Positions 39,898 to 50,036 of a stretch of DNA of 64,000 nt are shown one piece after another. How positions within the stretch are numbered: position 1 is the stretch's first letter; every line of letters starts with the position of its first letter. Position numbers and translations under genes: made by a program. Origin of the DNA: Oceaniovalibus guishaninsula JLT2003 (GTDB lineage Bacteria; Pseudomonadota; Alphaproteobacteria; Rhodobacterales; Rhodobacteraceae); the NCBI RefSeq assembly GCF_000299575.1, contig NZ_AMGO01000001.1, positions 53,156 through 117,155 of the forward strand. Direction: 5' to 3'. Under the pieces are notes generated by a model. The model had not been told where the DNA came from. It ran no database searches and saw only the letters and a list, made by a program, of their open reading frames with translations.

Positions 39898-41840
39898 CGC
39901 CCGGTCGCGATCATCGGTTCGGCGCGCCGCACCTCGTCTTCTTCGGCCTCGTCGTCGTCATCGTCGTCGCGGCCGTTGCGCAATTCGTCGTATTTGGCGA
40001 CCAGCGCCGTTTCGAGGTCGCGGTTGAGTTCGCGGGCGCGTTCCATATACGCCTCGTTATCGGCCAGGGGCACGCCGGGGCGCCAGTGTTCGGCCAGTTC
40101 GCGCAGGCCGGAGCGGTCGAGCTTGAAGAACGCGCGCTCCATCTCGGCGGCCTCGTATTCGCTGAGGCCGACATTTTCCAGCACGTAGCGACCCGCCCGC
40201 AGCGAGCTGTCGAAGAGTTCGCGCACGATGTCGTCGGCGCCCGCGCGGTAAAGTTCGTAGACATGGATGCGGTCATGCGCGCGGGCGATGATGTGCAGGT
40301 CGGGCCGGGCGCGGCGGGCATATTCGACCAGCTTGGTCACGTCGGCGGGATTGTCCATCGCCACGACCAGCACCTTGGCCTTGTCGAGCCCCGCCGCGCG
40401 CAGAAGCTCGGGCCGGGTCGGATCGCCGAAAAAGCCGTGGAAGCCGAATTTGCGCATCAACTGCACGGTGTCGAGGTCGTGGTCGATGATGATGGTGTTG
40501 AAGCCCGCCAGCCGCAGCATCCGGTTGACCACCTGACCGAAGCGGCCGATCCCCGCGATGATGATGGGCGCGGTCTGTTCGATGGCGTCGTGTTCGGGGT
40601 CGTCCTTGCGTTCGCCGTCGCGGGTGGCGCGGTTGATCGCCTCCCAGACGATGAAGAAAAGCGGCGTCAGCAGCATCGACAGGGCGACGATCAGCAGCAG
40701 CAGTTCGGCCATCTGCGGCGTCAGCACGCCGGTCTGCAACGAGAAGGACACCAGAACGAAGCCGAATTCGCCCGCCTGCGCCAGCCCCAGCGTGAACAGC
40801 CATCTGTCGCGCCGCCCCAGCCGGGTGATGCGCGCCAGAACGTAGAGGACGAGGCCCTTCAGCACCATCAGCCCCAGCGTGATGCCGAGAATCGAGAAGG
40901 GCGCGGCGAAGAACGTCCCGAAGGAAATGCCCGCGCCCACGGTGATGAAGAACAGGCCCAGCAGCAGGCCCTTGAACGGTTCGATGTCGGATTCGAGTTC
41001 GTGGCGGAATTCGCTGTTGGCAAGAACCACGCCGGCGAGGAAGGTGCCGAGCGCCGGCGAAAGGCCCACCAGCGTCATCAGCCAGGCGATGCCGATGACG
41101 ATCAGCAGCGCCAGCGCGGTGTAAAGCTCGCGCAGGCGCGCGCGGTGGATGAAGCGGAAGACCGGGCGCATCCCGTAGGAACCGATCAACACGATGGCGG
41201 CGACGGCGGCGATGGTCAGCAGCGTGACGCCCCAGCCGGGAAGGGCGCGCACGATGCCCTGCACGGTTTCGGCATGGGCGGCGGGCAGCGTTTCGGGCGC
41301 GTGGCCGCCTGCCACCGTCGCGGGCGCCGAGAAGGCCAGCAGCGGCAGCAGCGCCAGCATCGGGATCACCGCGATGTCCTGTGTCAGCAGCACCGAAAAG
41401 GACGACCGCCCGCCCGCGGTTTCCATCAGCCGCTTTTCGCTGAGGGTCTGAAGCACGATGGCCGTCGAGGACAGCGAGAAGATCATGCCGACGGCAACGG
41501 CCGTGGACGGCGCGAGGCCCAGCGCGAAGCCGCCCGCGCCGACCAGCGCGCCCGTCACCAGCACTTGCGCGCCGCCGAGGCCCAGCAGCTTCATCCGCAT
41601 CTTCCAAAGGACGTGCGGTTCCAGTTCCAGCCCGATCAGGAACAGCATCATCACGACGCCGAATTCGGCGAAATGCTGAAGGTCGGCGGTTTCCGACCCC
41701 ACGAGCCCCAGGACGGGACCGATGAGGATACCCGCGGCCAGATAGCCCAGCACCGAGCCCAGCCCGAGCCGCGCGGCCAGCGGCACCGCGATGACCGCCG
41801 CGCCGAGATAGATCAGCGCCTGAAAGAGAAACGCGTCCAT
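39894..41840 (-). CDS. CPA2 monovalent cation:proton antiporter (KefB/KefC-like)
   Basis: Inner-membrane K+(Na+)/H+ antiporter with a cytoplasmic nucleotide-sensing domain. It has 648 residues. The first ~390 hold a dozen transmembrane helices, including [20 protein letters not shown] and the conserved [10 protein letters not shown] regulatory RCK_N domain follows: [17 protein letters not shown] (Rossmann) and later [17 protein letters not shown]. The tail is acidic ([11 protein letters not shown]). No KefF/KefG partner gene is adjacent. It is convergent with cobT, sharing CTAG. Confidence 0.93.
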   Translation of the reverse strand: MDAFLFQALIYLGAAVIAVPLAARLGLGSVLGYLAAGILIGPVLGLVGSETADLQHFAEFGVVMMLFLIGLELEPHVLWKMRMKLLGLGGAQVLVTGALVGAGGFALGLAPSTAVAVGMIFSLSSTAIVLQTLSEKRLMETAGGRSSFSVLLTQDIAVIPMLALLPLLAFSAPATVAGGHAPETLPAAHAETVQGIVRALPGWGVTLLTIAAVAAIVLIGSYGMRPVFRFIHRARLRELYTALALLIVIGIAWLMTLVGLSPALGTFLAGVVLANSEFRHELESDIEPFKGLLLGLFFITVGAGISFGTFFAAPFSILGITLGLMVLKGLVLYVLARITRLGRRDRWLFTLGLAQAGEFGFVLVSFSLQTGVLTPQMAELLLLIVALSMLLTPLFFIVWEAINRATRDGERKDDPEHDAIEQTAPIIIAGIGRFGQVVNRMLRLAGFNTIIIDHDLDTVQLMRKFGFHGFFGDPTRPELLRAAGLDKAKVLVVAMDNPADVTKLVEYARRARPDLHIIARAHDRIHVYELYRAGADDIVRELFDSSLRAGRYVLENVGLSEYEAAEMERAFFKLDRSGLRELAEHWRPGVPLADNEAYMERARELNRDLETALVAKYDELRNGRDDDDDDEAEEDEVRRAEPMIATGR

Positions 41841-41872
41841 CTAGCAGTCGTCCGGCAGGGGCTGCGTGCGCA

Positions 41873-44440
41873 TCAGCCGGACGGCATCGACAGGACGATG
41901 GAGCGGCCGGATTTTACGTATTGAAGCTGACCGTCCGAAATCGCGGCGACGCGGCCGCCGTCGATACGGTCGCCGACCTTGACCTTTTCGAACCGGCCCG
42001 ATGGCAGGCGCACCAGCGCGCGGCGGTTGGCCTTGCTGCCATAGACGCCGATCAGGTTGAGCTGGCGCAGCTTGATCGCGTTGGGCGTCGTCGCGGCCTT
42101 GGACACGGAAGCCGAGGACGGAACGCGGGGGGCGACCGTCGCGGCGGCGACGCGGGCGGGTTCGGGTGCGGCCCGTTGCGGCGCAGGCGGCTGGGGCCGG
42201 TCGCGCGGCGCGGGGGCGTTGGCGACGGCGAAGGTCTGCTGCGCCTGCGGCACGCGCGCGAGTTCGCCCAGGATCATCGCCGAGGCTTCGGCGGCGGCGG
42301 CGGCGGCGTCCTGCGCGCGGCGGGCGAGGGCCGGATCCTCGGCATCGGCCAGTTCCTCGTCGTCGGGGGCGCCGGGCACGCCGACGGTCGCGGCTAGATC
42401 CGCCGGGCGCGCGCGGGGGGCGGACGCGGTCAGCAGCGCGCCGCCTTCCGAGGCGACGGCGTCGGGAAGGGTGTCGTCGGGCGGCTGGGCTTCGGCCGCG
42501 ATGGCGGCGTCCGTTTCGACCTCCGCGTCGGCAGGGGCCGGATCGCCGGGACGGGGCAGGGGGCGGATGTCGGGGATGGCGGCGGTTTCAATAGGCGCGG
42601 CCACGGGCGCGGGGGCGCCCCGGTCGGGGATCGCGGGCGGCAGGGGCGAGGGGCGGCCTTCGGTGACGGTGACGCCTTGTCGCGGCGCATCGGTCGGCGC
42701 GGCGGCAGGCGCCGGAAGCGGCGGGACGGCAGGCCGGCTGTCGGCGGGAACGGACTGCGGCCTTTGCGCATCGGGCAGGTCGATGGCGGGGTCGAGCGCC
42801 GCGACTTGCAGATCGCCGAGGCGGCCGGATTCGGGGGCCGCGAGCGCGGCCGGAGGACGGAAGGTGCCGGCCGGTGCCGCCGGGCCGCCCTGCGGGGCGT
42901 CGCCGCGGCGAGCTCGGGTTGCGGCGCGGCGGTCCGGTCGGCGGCACCGCCCGGACCGGAGGGCACGGTCGCCTGAGCCGCCGGTTCGGGGCCTGTCAGC
43001 GCGGTGCTGTCGGTGCGTTGAGGGGCCAGCAGGTTGAAGGCCGCCCAGATCCCAAGGGCCAGCGCCAGCGCGATCAGCACGCCGACGACGACCGGCATCA
43101 GCGGCAAACCGCGCCGGGGCTGCTGGCTGCGCCGTGCGCCGAAAACCGTCATTGCATCCGCTTCGGACCGGGGCGGGTGACGGCGGGCCGCGCCGGGGGC
43201 GAGGGCCGCGGCGGCATCGGGGTCTGACGCGGCAGGCGACGCGGCGGGTTCGGGTGCGGGCCTGTCGGCAGAGGGCGTCGGGGCCTTTGGGGCCGGGGGG
43301 CCTGGCGGGGCCTTTGGGGCCGGGGGCGGGCGACCGGGGCGCGGCGGGACGGTCGGCCGCGAGCGATGCGTTGGCACCCGCGATTGCGGCCCCGGCGATG
43401 GCGCCGGTCGCGGCGGCGATCCCGCGCGCGGCCGCGGTGACGGCGGCGGGGGGTTCGGGCGATTTGGCCGGCGCGGCGGGAGGCTTGGCAGCAGGGGGCT
43501 TGGCAGCGAGGGGCTGGGCCGGCCTGGCCGGTGATTGGGCGGTGTCAGGCTTGGGCGCGCCCGCGGGAAGCGGACCCGCGCCGCCATCGGGCAGCAGGGC
43601 GATACGCGATGCGATCTCGCTCAGCCGGGTGTCCGACGCACGGGGCGCGGGCGGCTGCGGGTTGGGCGCGCGGCGCGATGCGAAGGCGGGGGCGGGTTCG
43701 GCCGGTTTCGCATCGGCCTTCGGCGGCGCGGCGGGGGGCGAGGCCGTTTTGGTCGGCCCGACCGGCCCGACCGGCTTGACGGAATCGGCGGGCTCGACGG
43801 GCGGTGGCGGCGGGCCTACGACTTCGGCGTTCGGCGGTTCGCCGTCCGGCTTTGCCGCGTCCAATTCCGGCGCGGCTTCGGGCGGATCGTCGGGCAGGTC
43901 GATGATGCGGGTGACGGGGGCGGCCGGTTCGGGCGGCGGGGCGGTTGCGGCGTCCGTGGCATGGGCAGTCGGGCCGAAATCGGGGCGGCCGTCGAACCCC
44001 TCGCCGCCCTCGCGGGCGGTGAAGGCCGTCGGTGCGAAGCCGTGCGAGACGGCGAACGCCTCGGCCTCGGCCAGCGTTTCGCGCGCGACGGCGGCAACGG
44101 CCACCCGCGCACCTTCTTTCGCCTGCCAGCGGAACACCAGATCGTCCAGCGTATAGGGCGTCAGCCCTTCGAGACCCGCGCGCACGGCCTTGTCGCGCGC
44201 GTCGTCGTCCGCGCCTTCGGCGTCGAAGGCGGTATAGAGGATCTCGGATTGCGGCAGCACGATGCGGGTGGTCAGCGGACCGCCGGCCAGCCCTTCGGCC
44301 TCGCGGCGCAGATCCTCGACGCGGGTGTCGAAATGCGCGTCGTCGAGCGGCACGGCGCCGATTTCGGTCGTCTTCCCGTCCTGATCGAGGTCGAGCCGGA
44401 CGCCTTCATGCGAGAGATCGAGGAAGAATGTCTGCGTCAT
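41873..44440 (-). CDS. Proline-rich envelope protein with apparent double frameshift
   Basis: Read straight through, the protein has 855 residues. The N-terminus (about 1-150) resembles an actin-like GspL/PilM-type domain (LPQSEILYTAF, LTPYTLDDLVFRWQ). A long Pro/Ala region follows, and the C-terminus (about 785-855) resembles a PilP/GspC-like strand domain (LIGVYGSKANRRALVRLP, KVGDRIDGGRVAAISDG). The middle is suspect: between about 43300 and 42900 the alternative frame encodes a clear transmembrane helix (PVVVGVLIALALALGIWAAF), whereas this frame is Arg/Cys-rich. A +1 indel at the G6 run 43295-43300 and a compensating -1 near 42895-42912 would restore one sensible protein. Function unknown; probably an inner-membrane-anchored envelope protein. 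Confidence 0.6.
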   Translation of the reverse strand: MTQTFFLDLSHEGVRLDLDQDGKTTEIGAVPLDDAHFDTRVEDLRREAEGLAGGPLTTRIVLPQSEILYTAFDAEGADDDARDKAVRAGLEGLTPYTLDDLVFRWQAKEGARVAVAAVARETLAEAEAFAVSHGFAPTAFTAREGGEGFDGRPDFGPTAHATDAATAPPPEPAAPVTRIIDLPDDPPEAAPELDAAKPDGEPPNAEVVGPPPPPVEPADSVKPVGPVGPTKTASPPAAPPKADAKPAEPAPAFASRRAPNPQPPAPRASDTRLSEIASRIALLPDGGAGPLPAGAPKPDTAQSPARPAQPLAAKPPAAKPPAAPAKSPEPPAAVTAAARGIAAATGAIAGAAIAGANASLAADRPAAPRSPAPGPKGPARPPGPKGPDALCRQARTRTRRVACRVRPRCRRGPRPRRGPPSPAPVRSGCNDGFRRTAQPAAPARFAADAGRRRRADRAGAGPWDLGGLQPAGPSTHRQHRADRPRTGGSGDRALRSGRCRRPDRRAATRARRGDAPQGGPAAPAGTFRPPAALAAPESGRLGDLQVAALDPAIDLPDAQRPQSVPADSRPAVPPLPAPAAAPTDAPRQGVTVTEGRPSPLPPAIPDRGAPAPVAAPIETAAIPDIRPLPRPGDPAPADAEVETDAAIAAEAQPPDDTLPDAVASEGGALLTASAPRARPADLAATVGVPGAPDDEELADAEDPALARRAQDAAAAAAEASAMILGELARVPQAQQTFAVANAPAPRDRPQPPAPQRAAPEPARVAAATVAPRVPSSASVSKAATTPNAIKLRQLNLIGVYGSKANRRALVRLPSGRFEKVKVGDRIDGGRVAAISDGQLQYVKSGRSIVLSMPSG

Positions 44441-44605
44441 GTCGGTTCTCTACCATGCGTCGCAAGATTGCCGACACCCCTCGGCGCCGCGCCCCGGTCT
44501 AGAGCAGCTTTTCGCCGAGAAAACCAGTGGCCCCGGCGGCACTGGCGAAGCCGCGGACGCCCCATTATGGTGTGCCGCGGCACGATTGGGCAAGAGGGGA
44601 CGGCG

Positions 44606-45346
44606 ATGCGCGGCAGGGTTTCGCAAGCGATGGCGATGGCGGCGGCGGTCTGCGCGGCTGCCTTGTGGGGCGCGGGCATGGCGGCGGCGCAGGACGCCCC
44701 GGCCGGCCCGACCGGAGAAATCCGCGCGGTGGGCGAGGGCAGCGTGCTGTCGGTGCCCGACATGGCGCTGGTGCGGCTGGGGGTCGAGGCGCGCGCCGAC
44801 GATCCGGGCGCGGCGATGCAGGCGATGTCGGAAGCGACGCGCCCGGTGATGGATGCGTTGAAGAAAGCGGGCATCGCCGAGCGCGACATGCGGACCGGGC
44901 AATTGTCGCTGCGGCCCGACTATGCCGATGGGCCGATGGACGGCCGCGACGAGGGCCCGCGCATCGTCGGCCATGTCGCCAGCACGACTATCGAGGTCCG
45001 CGTGCGCGACCTGTCGGCGCTGGGCGGACTGCTGGACCAGGCGGTGTCGGTCGGGGCCACGCGATTCGACGGGCTGGACTTCATGCTGTCCGATCCGTCC
45101 GGCGCGCGCGACGCGGCACTGGCGGGCGCGGTGGCCGATGCGGTGCGCAAGGCGCGGCTGATGGCCGACGCGGCGGGCGTCGGACTGGGCCGGACGCTGG
45201 AAATCGTCGAGGAAGGCGGCGGCGGGATGCCGCGGGAGACGATGGCGATGGACGCCATGCGCGCCGCCGAAGGCGTGCCCATCGCAGCGGGCGAAACCGA
45301 GACGACGGCGCGGGTGGGCGTCACCTTCGGCATCGTGCAGCCCTGA
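44606..45346 (+). CDS. SIMPL-domain periplasmic protein
   Basis: A 246-residue protein with a signal peptide (about 1-28, cleavage after AAAQ) and a DUF541/SIMPL domain from about residue 38: RAVGEGSVLSVPDMALVRLGVE, then ADAVRKARLMADAAGVGLG in the second half. Homologues are periplasmic proteins linked to oxidative-stress tolerance or signalling; the molecular role is poorly defined. AGAGGGGA precedes ATG 44606. A 165-base gap upstream contains no gene. A long stem-loop separates it from the convergent metY. Confidence 0.88.
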   Translation: MRGRVSQAMAMAAAVCAAALWGAGMAAAQDAPAGPTGEIRAVGEGSVLSVPDMALVRLGVEARADDPGAAMQAMSEATRPVMDALKKAGIAERDMRTGQLSLRPDYADGPMDGRDEGPRIVGHVASTTIEVRVRDLSALGGLLDQAVSVGATRFDGLDFMLSDPSGARDAALAGAVADAVRKARLMADAAGVGLGRTLEIVEEGGGGMPRETMAMDAMRAAEGVPIAAGETETTARVGVTFGIVQP

Positions 45347-45356
45347 CGCGGGCGGA

Positions 45357-45379
45357 CCCCTGCCCGGATCGGGCAGGGG
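45357..45379. terminator. 10-bp stem-loop between convergent genes
   Basis: CCCCTGCCCG and CGGGCAGGGG form a perfect stem with a GAT loop, between the SIMPL and metY stops. There is no U-run on either side, so efficiency as an intrinsic terminator is uncertain, but the position between convergent genes supports that role. Confidence 0.5.
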
Positions 45380-45391
45380 CAGAGGCGGCGA

Positions 45392-46681
<1,290 letters not shown>

Positions 46682-46753
46682 GTGCGCTCTCCTTGGCGGG
46701 TATCGCGAAGGGGTGTAAGGCAGGTTCGGCAACCGCACAACGAAAGGCGCGTC

Positions 46754-47167
46754 ATGCCCGGCCCCTTCCATCTTGCCATCCACGTCACCGATCTGGACGA
46801 GGCGCGCGCCTTTTATGGCGGCGTTCTGGGCTGCGCCGAGGGGCGCAGCACCGACACCTGGGTCGATTTCGACTTTTTCGGCCACCAGATCAGCCTGCAT
46901 CGCGGCCAGCCCTTCGCCACGACGGATACCGGCAGGGTCGGCGATCACAACGTGCCGATGCCGCATTTCGGACTGGTGCTGCCGCTGGAGGATTGGCGCG
47001 CGCTGGCCGCGCGGCTGGAGGATGCGGGCACGCAATGGGTCATCGCGCCCTCGGTCCGGTTCGAGGGGCAGCCCGGCGAGCAATGGACGATGTTCTTCCG
47101 CGACCCCTGCGGCAACCCCATCGAGGTGAAGGGTTTCGCGGATATGGGGCGGGTCTTCGCCGCATGA
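46754..47167 (+). CDS. VOC-superfamily (glyoxalase-fold) protein
   Basis: Single-chain metalloenzyme-fold protein of 137 residues. The paired beta-alpha-beta units are visible: FHLAIHVTDLDEARAFYGGVLG at the start (His6 as a possible metal ligand), SLHRGQPF, HFGLVLPLEDWRAL opening the second half (His72-region) and EVKGF with a C-terminal Glu. The substrate is unknown; glyoxalase, dioxygenase or fosfomycin-type activities occur in this superfamily. The stop overlaps the phosphatase start (ATGA). Confidence 0.88.
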   Translation: MPGPFHLAIHVTDLDEARAFYGGVLGCAEGRSTDTWVDFDFFGHQISLHRGQPFATTDTGRVGDHNVPMPHFGLVLPLEDWRALAARLEDAGTQWVIAPSVRFEGQPGEQWTMFFRDPCGNPIEVKGFADMGRVFAA

Positions 47168-47730
47168 GGCGGGCGGTGCGGCGTGTCGTCCTGCTGGCGC
47201 TGGCGGGCTTTCTCGCGCTGGCGGGATGGGTGGGGGTGCTTCAGGCGACCGGCAACTATCACGCGGTGATCGCCGGGACGCTGTACCGGTCGGCGCAGGT
47301 GACGCCCGAAAGCCTGACGCGGTATGTGGCCGAGGACGGCATCGCCAGTGTCCTGAACCTGCGCGGCGCGCTTCCGGGCACCGGATGGTATGACGACGAA
47401 CTGGCGGCGTCAGACCGGCTGGGTCTGGTCCATGCCGATTACAAGATGTCCGCCAGCCACGGGATCGGCCAGCAGGAAGCGACCGATCTGCTGGCGATCT
47501 TCGCGACGTTGCCCCGCCCGATCCTGGTGCATTGCAAGTCTGGCGCGGACCGCACGGGGCTGGCCGCGGCGCTGTATCTGGCGCGGATCGCGCAAGCCGG
47601 AGAGGCGGCGGCGGAACGGGCGCTGTCGCTGCGCTATGGGCACTTCGCCGCGCCGTTCCTGTCGCGGGCCTGGCCGATGGACCGGAGTTTCGAGGCGATG
47701 GAGCCGTGGCTGGGATATCACGACAGCTAG
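47164..47730 (+). CDS. Membrane-anchored tyrosine/dual-specificity phosphatase-like protein
   Basis: A 188-residue protein with one N-terminal hydrophobic helix (about 6-26), then a phosphatase domain with the P-loop HCKSGADRTG (Cys and Arg of C-x5-R intact) and an upstream general-acid region (LNLRGALPGTGWYDDE). The active site is expected in the periplasm if the helix is an uncleaved anchor. Similar bacterial proteins include lipid A or polyphosphate-directed phosphatases, so the substrate is open. It starts in an ATGA overlap with the VOC gene and ends in CTAG shared with the opposite DUF421 gene. Confidence 0.87.
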   Translation: MRRAVRRVVLLALAGFLALAGWVGVLQATGNYHAVIAGTLYRSAQVTPESLTRYVAEDGIASVLNLRGALPGTGWYDDELAASDRLGLVHADYKMSASHGIGQQEATDLLAIFATLPRPILVHCKSGADRTGLAAALYLARIAQAGEAAAERALSLRYGHFAAPFLSRAWPMDRSFEAMEPWLGYHDS

Positions 47731-48284
47731 GTGCCCGCGTTCGTGCCGTCGGTGTCGTGGCCGCGCGGCAGTTGCGCGCGGGCGAAGTCGGCATGCCCGC
47801 CGCCTTCGGGCTTGGGTATGACGCTGAACGATCCGTCGCTTTCCAGGATGACCGCCGCCACATCGTCGGGATCGGGTGCCGAACTGCCGCGAATGACGGT
47901 CCTCAGCTCGTCCTCGGTCACGCGCTCGCGCCGCAGGGCGCCATGCAGGATCCGCCCCTCGCGCATCAGCAACGTGGGTTCGGACCGCACCAGCCGCCGC
48001 ACCCTGTCGCTGCGCACCGACGACCAGGCGACGATGTATTGCAGGCCGATAAGGGTGACGAAACCGATCATCCCCTCGGCCAGCGCCACCGATTCCGACA
48101 GCAGGATCGAGGCCAGCGTCGATCCCAGCGCGACCGTTACCACCAGATCGAAGGCGTTGAGCTTGGCCAGCGTGCGCTTGCCCGAGACGCGCAGGATGAC
48201 GATCAGCCCGATATAGGCCAGCGTGCCGACGATCACCGTCCGCACGATCCCCTGCCAATCCTGAAAGAACATCTCGGTCCACAT
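47727..48284 (-). CDS. DUF421 (YetF-like) membrane protein
   Basis: A 185-residue protein with three N-terminal transmembrane helices (roughly 11-30, 40-58 and 63-83) and a soluble DUF421/YetF domain with the motif RVSGKRTLAKLNAFDLVVTV spanning helix and loop, then RSEPTLLMREGRI. Homologues are of unknown function, several associated with sporulation or envelope stress in other groups. ATG 48284 fits the family N-terminus. It is downstream of tRNA-Tyr on the same strand. Confidence 0.9.
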   Translation of the reverse strand: MWTEMFFQDWQGIVRTVIVGTLAYIGLIVILRVSGKRTLAKLNAFDLVVTVALGSTLASILLSESVALAEGMIGFVTLIGLQYIVAWSSVRSDRVRRLVRSEPTLLMREGRILHGALRRERVTEDELRTVIRGSSAPDPDDVAAVILESDGSFSVIPKPEGGGHADFARAQLPRGHDTDGTNAGT

Positions 48285-48336
48285 GCGGGGTGAACACGGG
48301 CTGGGGCGGTTTTGTTCGGAAGTTGGGGGAAAGAAG

Positions 48337-48420
48337 TGGTGGGCGACCCTGGAATCGAACCAGGCGTGCGTCTCCGCGAGGGAGTTACAGTCCCCTGCCA
48401 CACCTTGCGGCCTGTCGCCC
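48337..48420 (-). tRNA. tRNA-Tyr (GTA), CCA encoded
   Basis: Class II tRNA: acceptor GGGCGAC/GTCGCCC with discriminator A and encoded CCA, anticodon loop CTGTAAC giving GTA, a long variable arm (CGCG...CGCACG region) and T arm CCTGG-TTCGATT-CCAGG. Position 8 is A and position 14 appears to be C, in place of the near-universal U8-A14 pair. Confidence 0.93.
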
Positions 48421-48552
48421 ACTTGCCCGTCCGAGTGGGACGCGCGGCGTGTCGAATAGACGGCGCGCCGGGGGGCGTCAACCGCTTATGTCGCCCGATT
48501 GCGGCTTGAAGCGGCGCGCCGGGCCGGGCAGATGCGGGGGCAGGGGGATGCG

Positions 48553-49356
48553 ATGAAAAAGCCGAAATGGGTGGTCGAGAAGGAACAGGCGCGACGGCAG
48601 GGGGCGCAGGCGACGCATTGGCTGTTCGGGCTGCATGCCGTGCGCGACGCGCTGGGCAATCCTGCGCGCGAGCGGTTGCGCCTTGTCGTCACGCAGAACG
48701 CCGCCGACAGGCTGGCCGAGGCCATCGTCGCCAGCGGCATGACCCCCGAGATCGCCGATCCGCGGCGCTTTCCCGTGCCGCTCGACCCTGGATCGGTGCA
48801 TCAGGGCGCGGCCTTGGAGGTGCGGGCGCTGGATTGGGGCCGTCTGGCCGATCGCTGCCTTGCCGGCGATGACGGAATGCCGCTGGTCGTGGCGCTGGAC
48901 CGCGTGACCGATCCGCACAACGTGGGCGCTGTGCTGCGGTCGGCGGAGGTGTTCGGCGCCCGCGCGGTCGTGGCCCCCATGCGCCATTCCGCGCCCGAGA
49001 CCGGCGCGTTGGCCAAGACCGCATCGGGCGCGCTGGAACGCCAGCCCTATCTGCGGGTCGGCAACCTGGGCGATGCGCTGGGAACGCTGCGCGACATGGG
49101 ATACACGCTGCTGGGGCTGGACGGCGAGGCGGCGGAAACGCTGGAAGGGGCGTTGCAGCGCACCGGCCGCCGGCCCCTGGCGCTGGTGCTGGGCGCCGAG
49201 GGGCCGGGCCTGCGCGAGCGCAGCAAGGCCAGCTGCGATGCGCTGGTGCGGATCGACGCGGCGGGCGCGTTCGGATCGCTGAACGTATCCAACGCGGCGG
49301 CCGTGGCGCTTTACGCAGCGCGGCGGCATCTGGACCGGGGCGCGGACGGCGCGTGA
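48553..49356 (+). CDS. rlmB: 23S rRNA guanosine-2'-O-methyltransferase RlmB-like
   Basis: SpoU/TrmH-family methyltransferase of 267 residues. The N-terminal substrate-binding domain begins HWLFGLHAVRDAL (about 24-36), and the knotted SAM-binding domain has the three family motifs: DRVTDPHNVGAVLRSAE, LVLGAEGPGLRE and SLNVSNAAAVALY. RlmB modifies G2251 of 23S rRNA; another TrmH-type target is possible. ATG 48553 follows AGGGGGA; the upstream in-frame ATG 48499 is unsupported. Confidence 0.92.
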   Translation: MKKPKWVVEKEQARRQGAQATHWLFGLHAVRDALGNPARERLRLVVTQNAADRLAEAIVASGMTPEIADPRRFPVPLDPGSVHQGAALEVRALDWGRLADRCLAGDDGMPLVVALDRVTDPHNVGAVLRSAEVFGARAVVAPMRHSAPETGALAKTASGALERQPYLRVGNLGDALGTLRDMGYTLLGLDGEAAETLEGALQRTGRRPLALVLGAEGPGLRERSKASCDALVRIDAAGAFGSLNVSNAAAVALYAARRHLDRGADGA

Positions 49357-49477
49357 GCGCGCCCCGTCCTCACGCATCGTCACCCCCGCACACAAGCGCG
49401 TCACGGGGGATGGGATGCGGACGCGGCGCGGTGCATGGTCGCCCCGATCCTCACCCCGACCTTGATAGACGAGACCG

Positions 49478-49933
49478 ATGACCAGCCGACGATCCGCCCT
49501 TGCGACGATGCTGTGCCTGCCGGTGCTGTGCCTGGGCGCGCCTTTGGCCGCCGACGGGGCCAAGCGGGTCTTCGCGCCGGGGGGCTATGCGCTGGGCGGT
49601 GTCGATCCGGTGGGGTATTTCGTCGATGGCCGCGCGCGCATGGGCAGCGAGAAATGGAAGCTGCATTGGGCCGGCGCGCTGTGGCTTTTCGCGGACGCGG
49701 CCAGCATGGGGACATTCGAATCGAACCCGAGGCGTTTCGCCCCGCGTTACGGCGGGCACTGCGCCTATGCGATGGCGCATGGCGACGTGCGGCCCGTCGA
49801 TCCCGCCGCCTGGGCGATCCGCGACGGCCATCTTTATCTGACGCGCACCCCCGAGACGCTGGCGATGTGGCAGCGCGACCCCGACCGGTACATGGCGATG
49901 GCCGATGCGGTCTGGTCGCGGATGTGGCGCTAG
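49478..49933 (+). CDS. YHS-domain exported protein
   Basis: A 151-residue protein with an N-terminal RR-containing signal (about 1-24), which might be Sec or Tat dependent. The mature part is a YHS-like domain: YALGGVDPVGYFVDGRARMG, then a segment with NPRRFAPRYGGHCAYAMAHG in which Cys and His may bind a metal. YHS domains are found in metal-transport proteins. It has no operon partner; the 121 bases before it show no signal that I can name. Confidence 0.85.
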   Translation: MTSRRSALATMLCLPVLCLGAPLAADGAKRVFAPGGYALGGVDPVGYFVDGRARMGSEKWKLHWAGALWLFADAASMGTFESNPRRFAPRYGGHCAYAMAHGDVRPVDPAAWAIRDGHLYLTRTPETLAMWQRDPDRYMAMADAVWSRMWR

Positions 49934-50036
49934 ATCTGACGCTGCGTCACAACTGGCGGTAGTGTGATGGTTATTGCAAGATCGTTGCGCGGCTGTAGAT
50001 GACCCAGGCCGTTCCGGCAGGGCTGACGAGGTTCGA

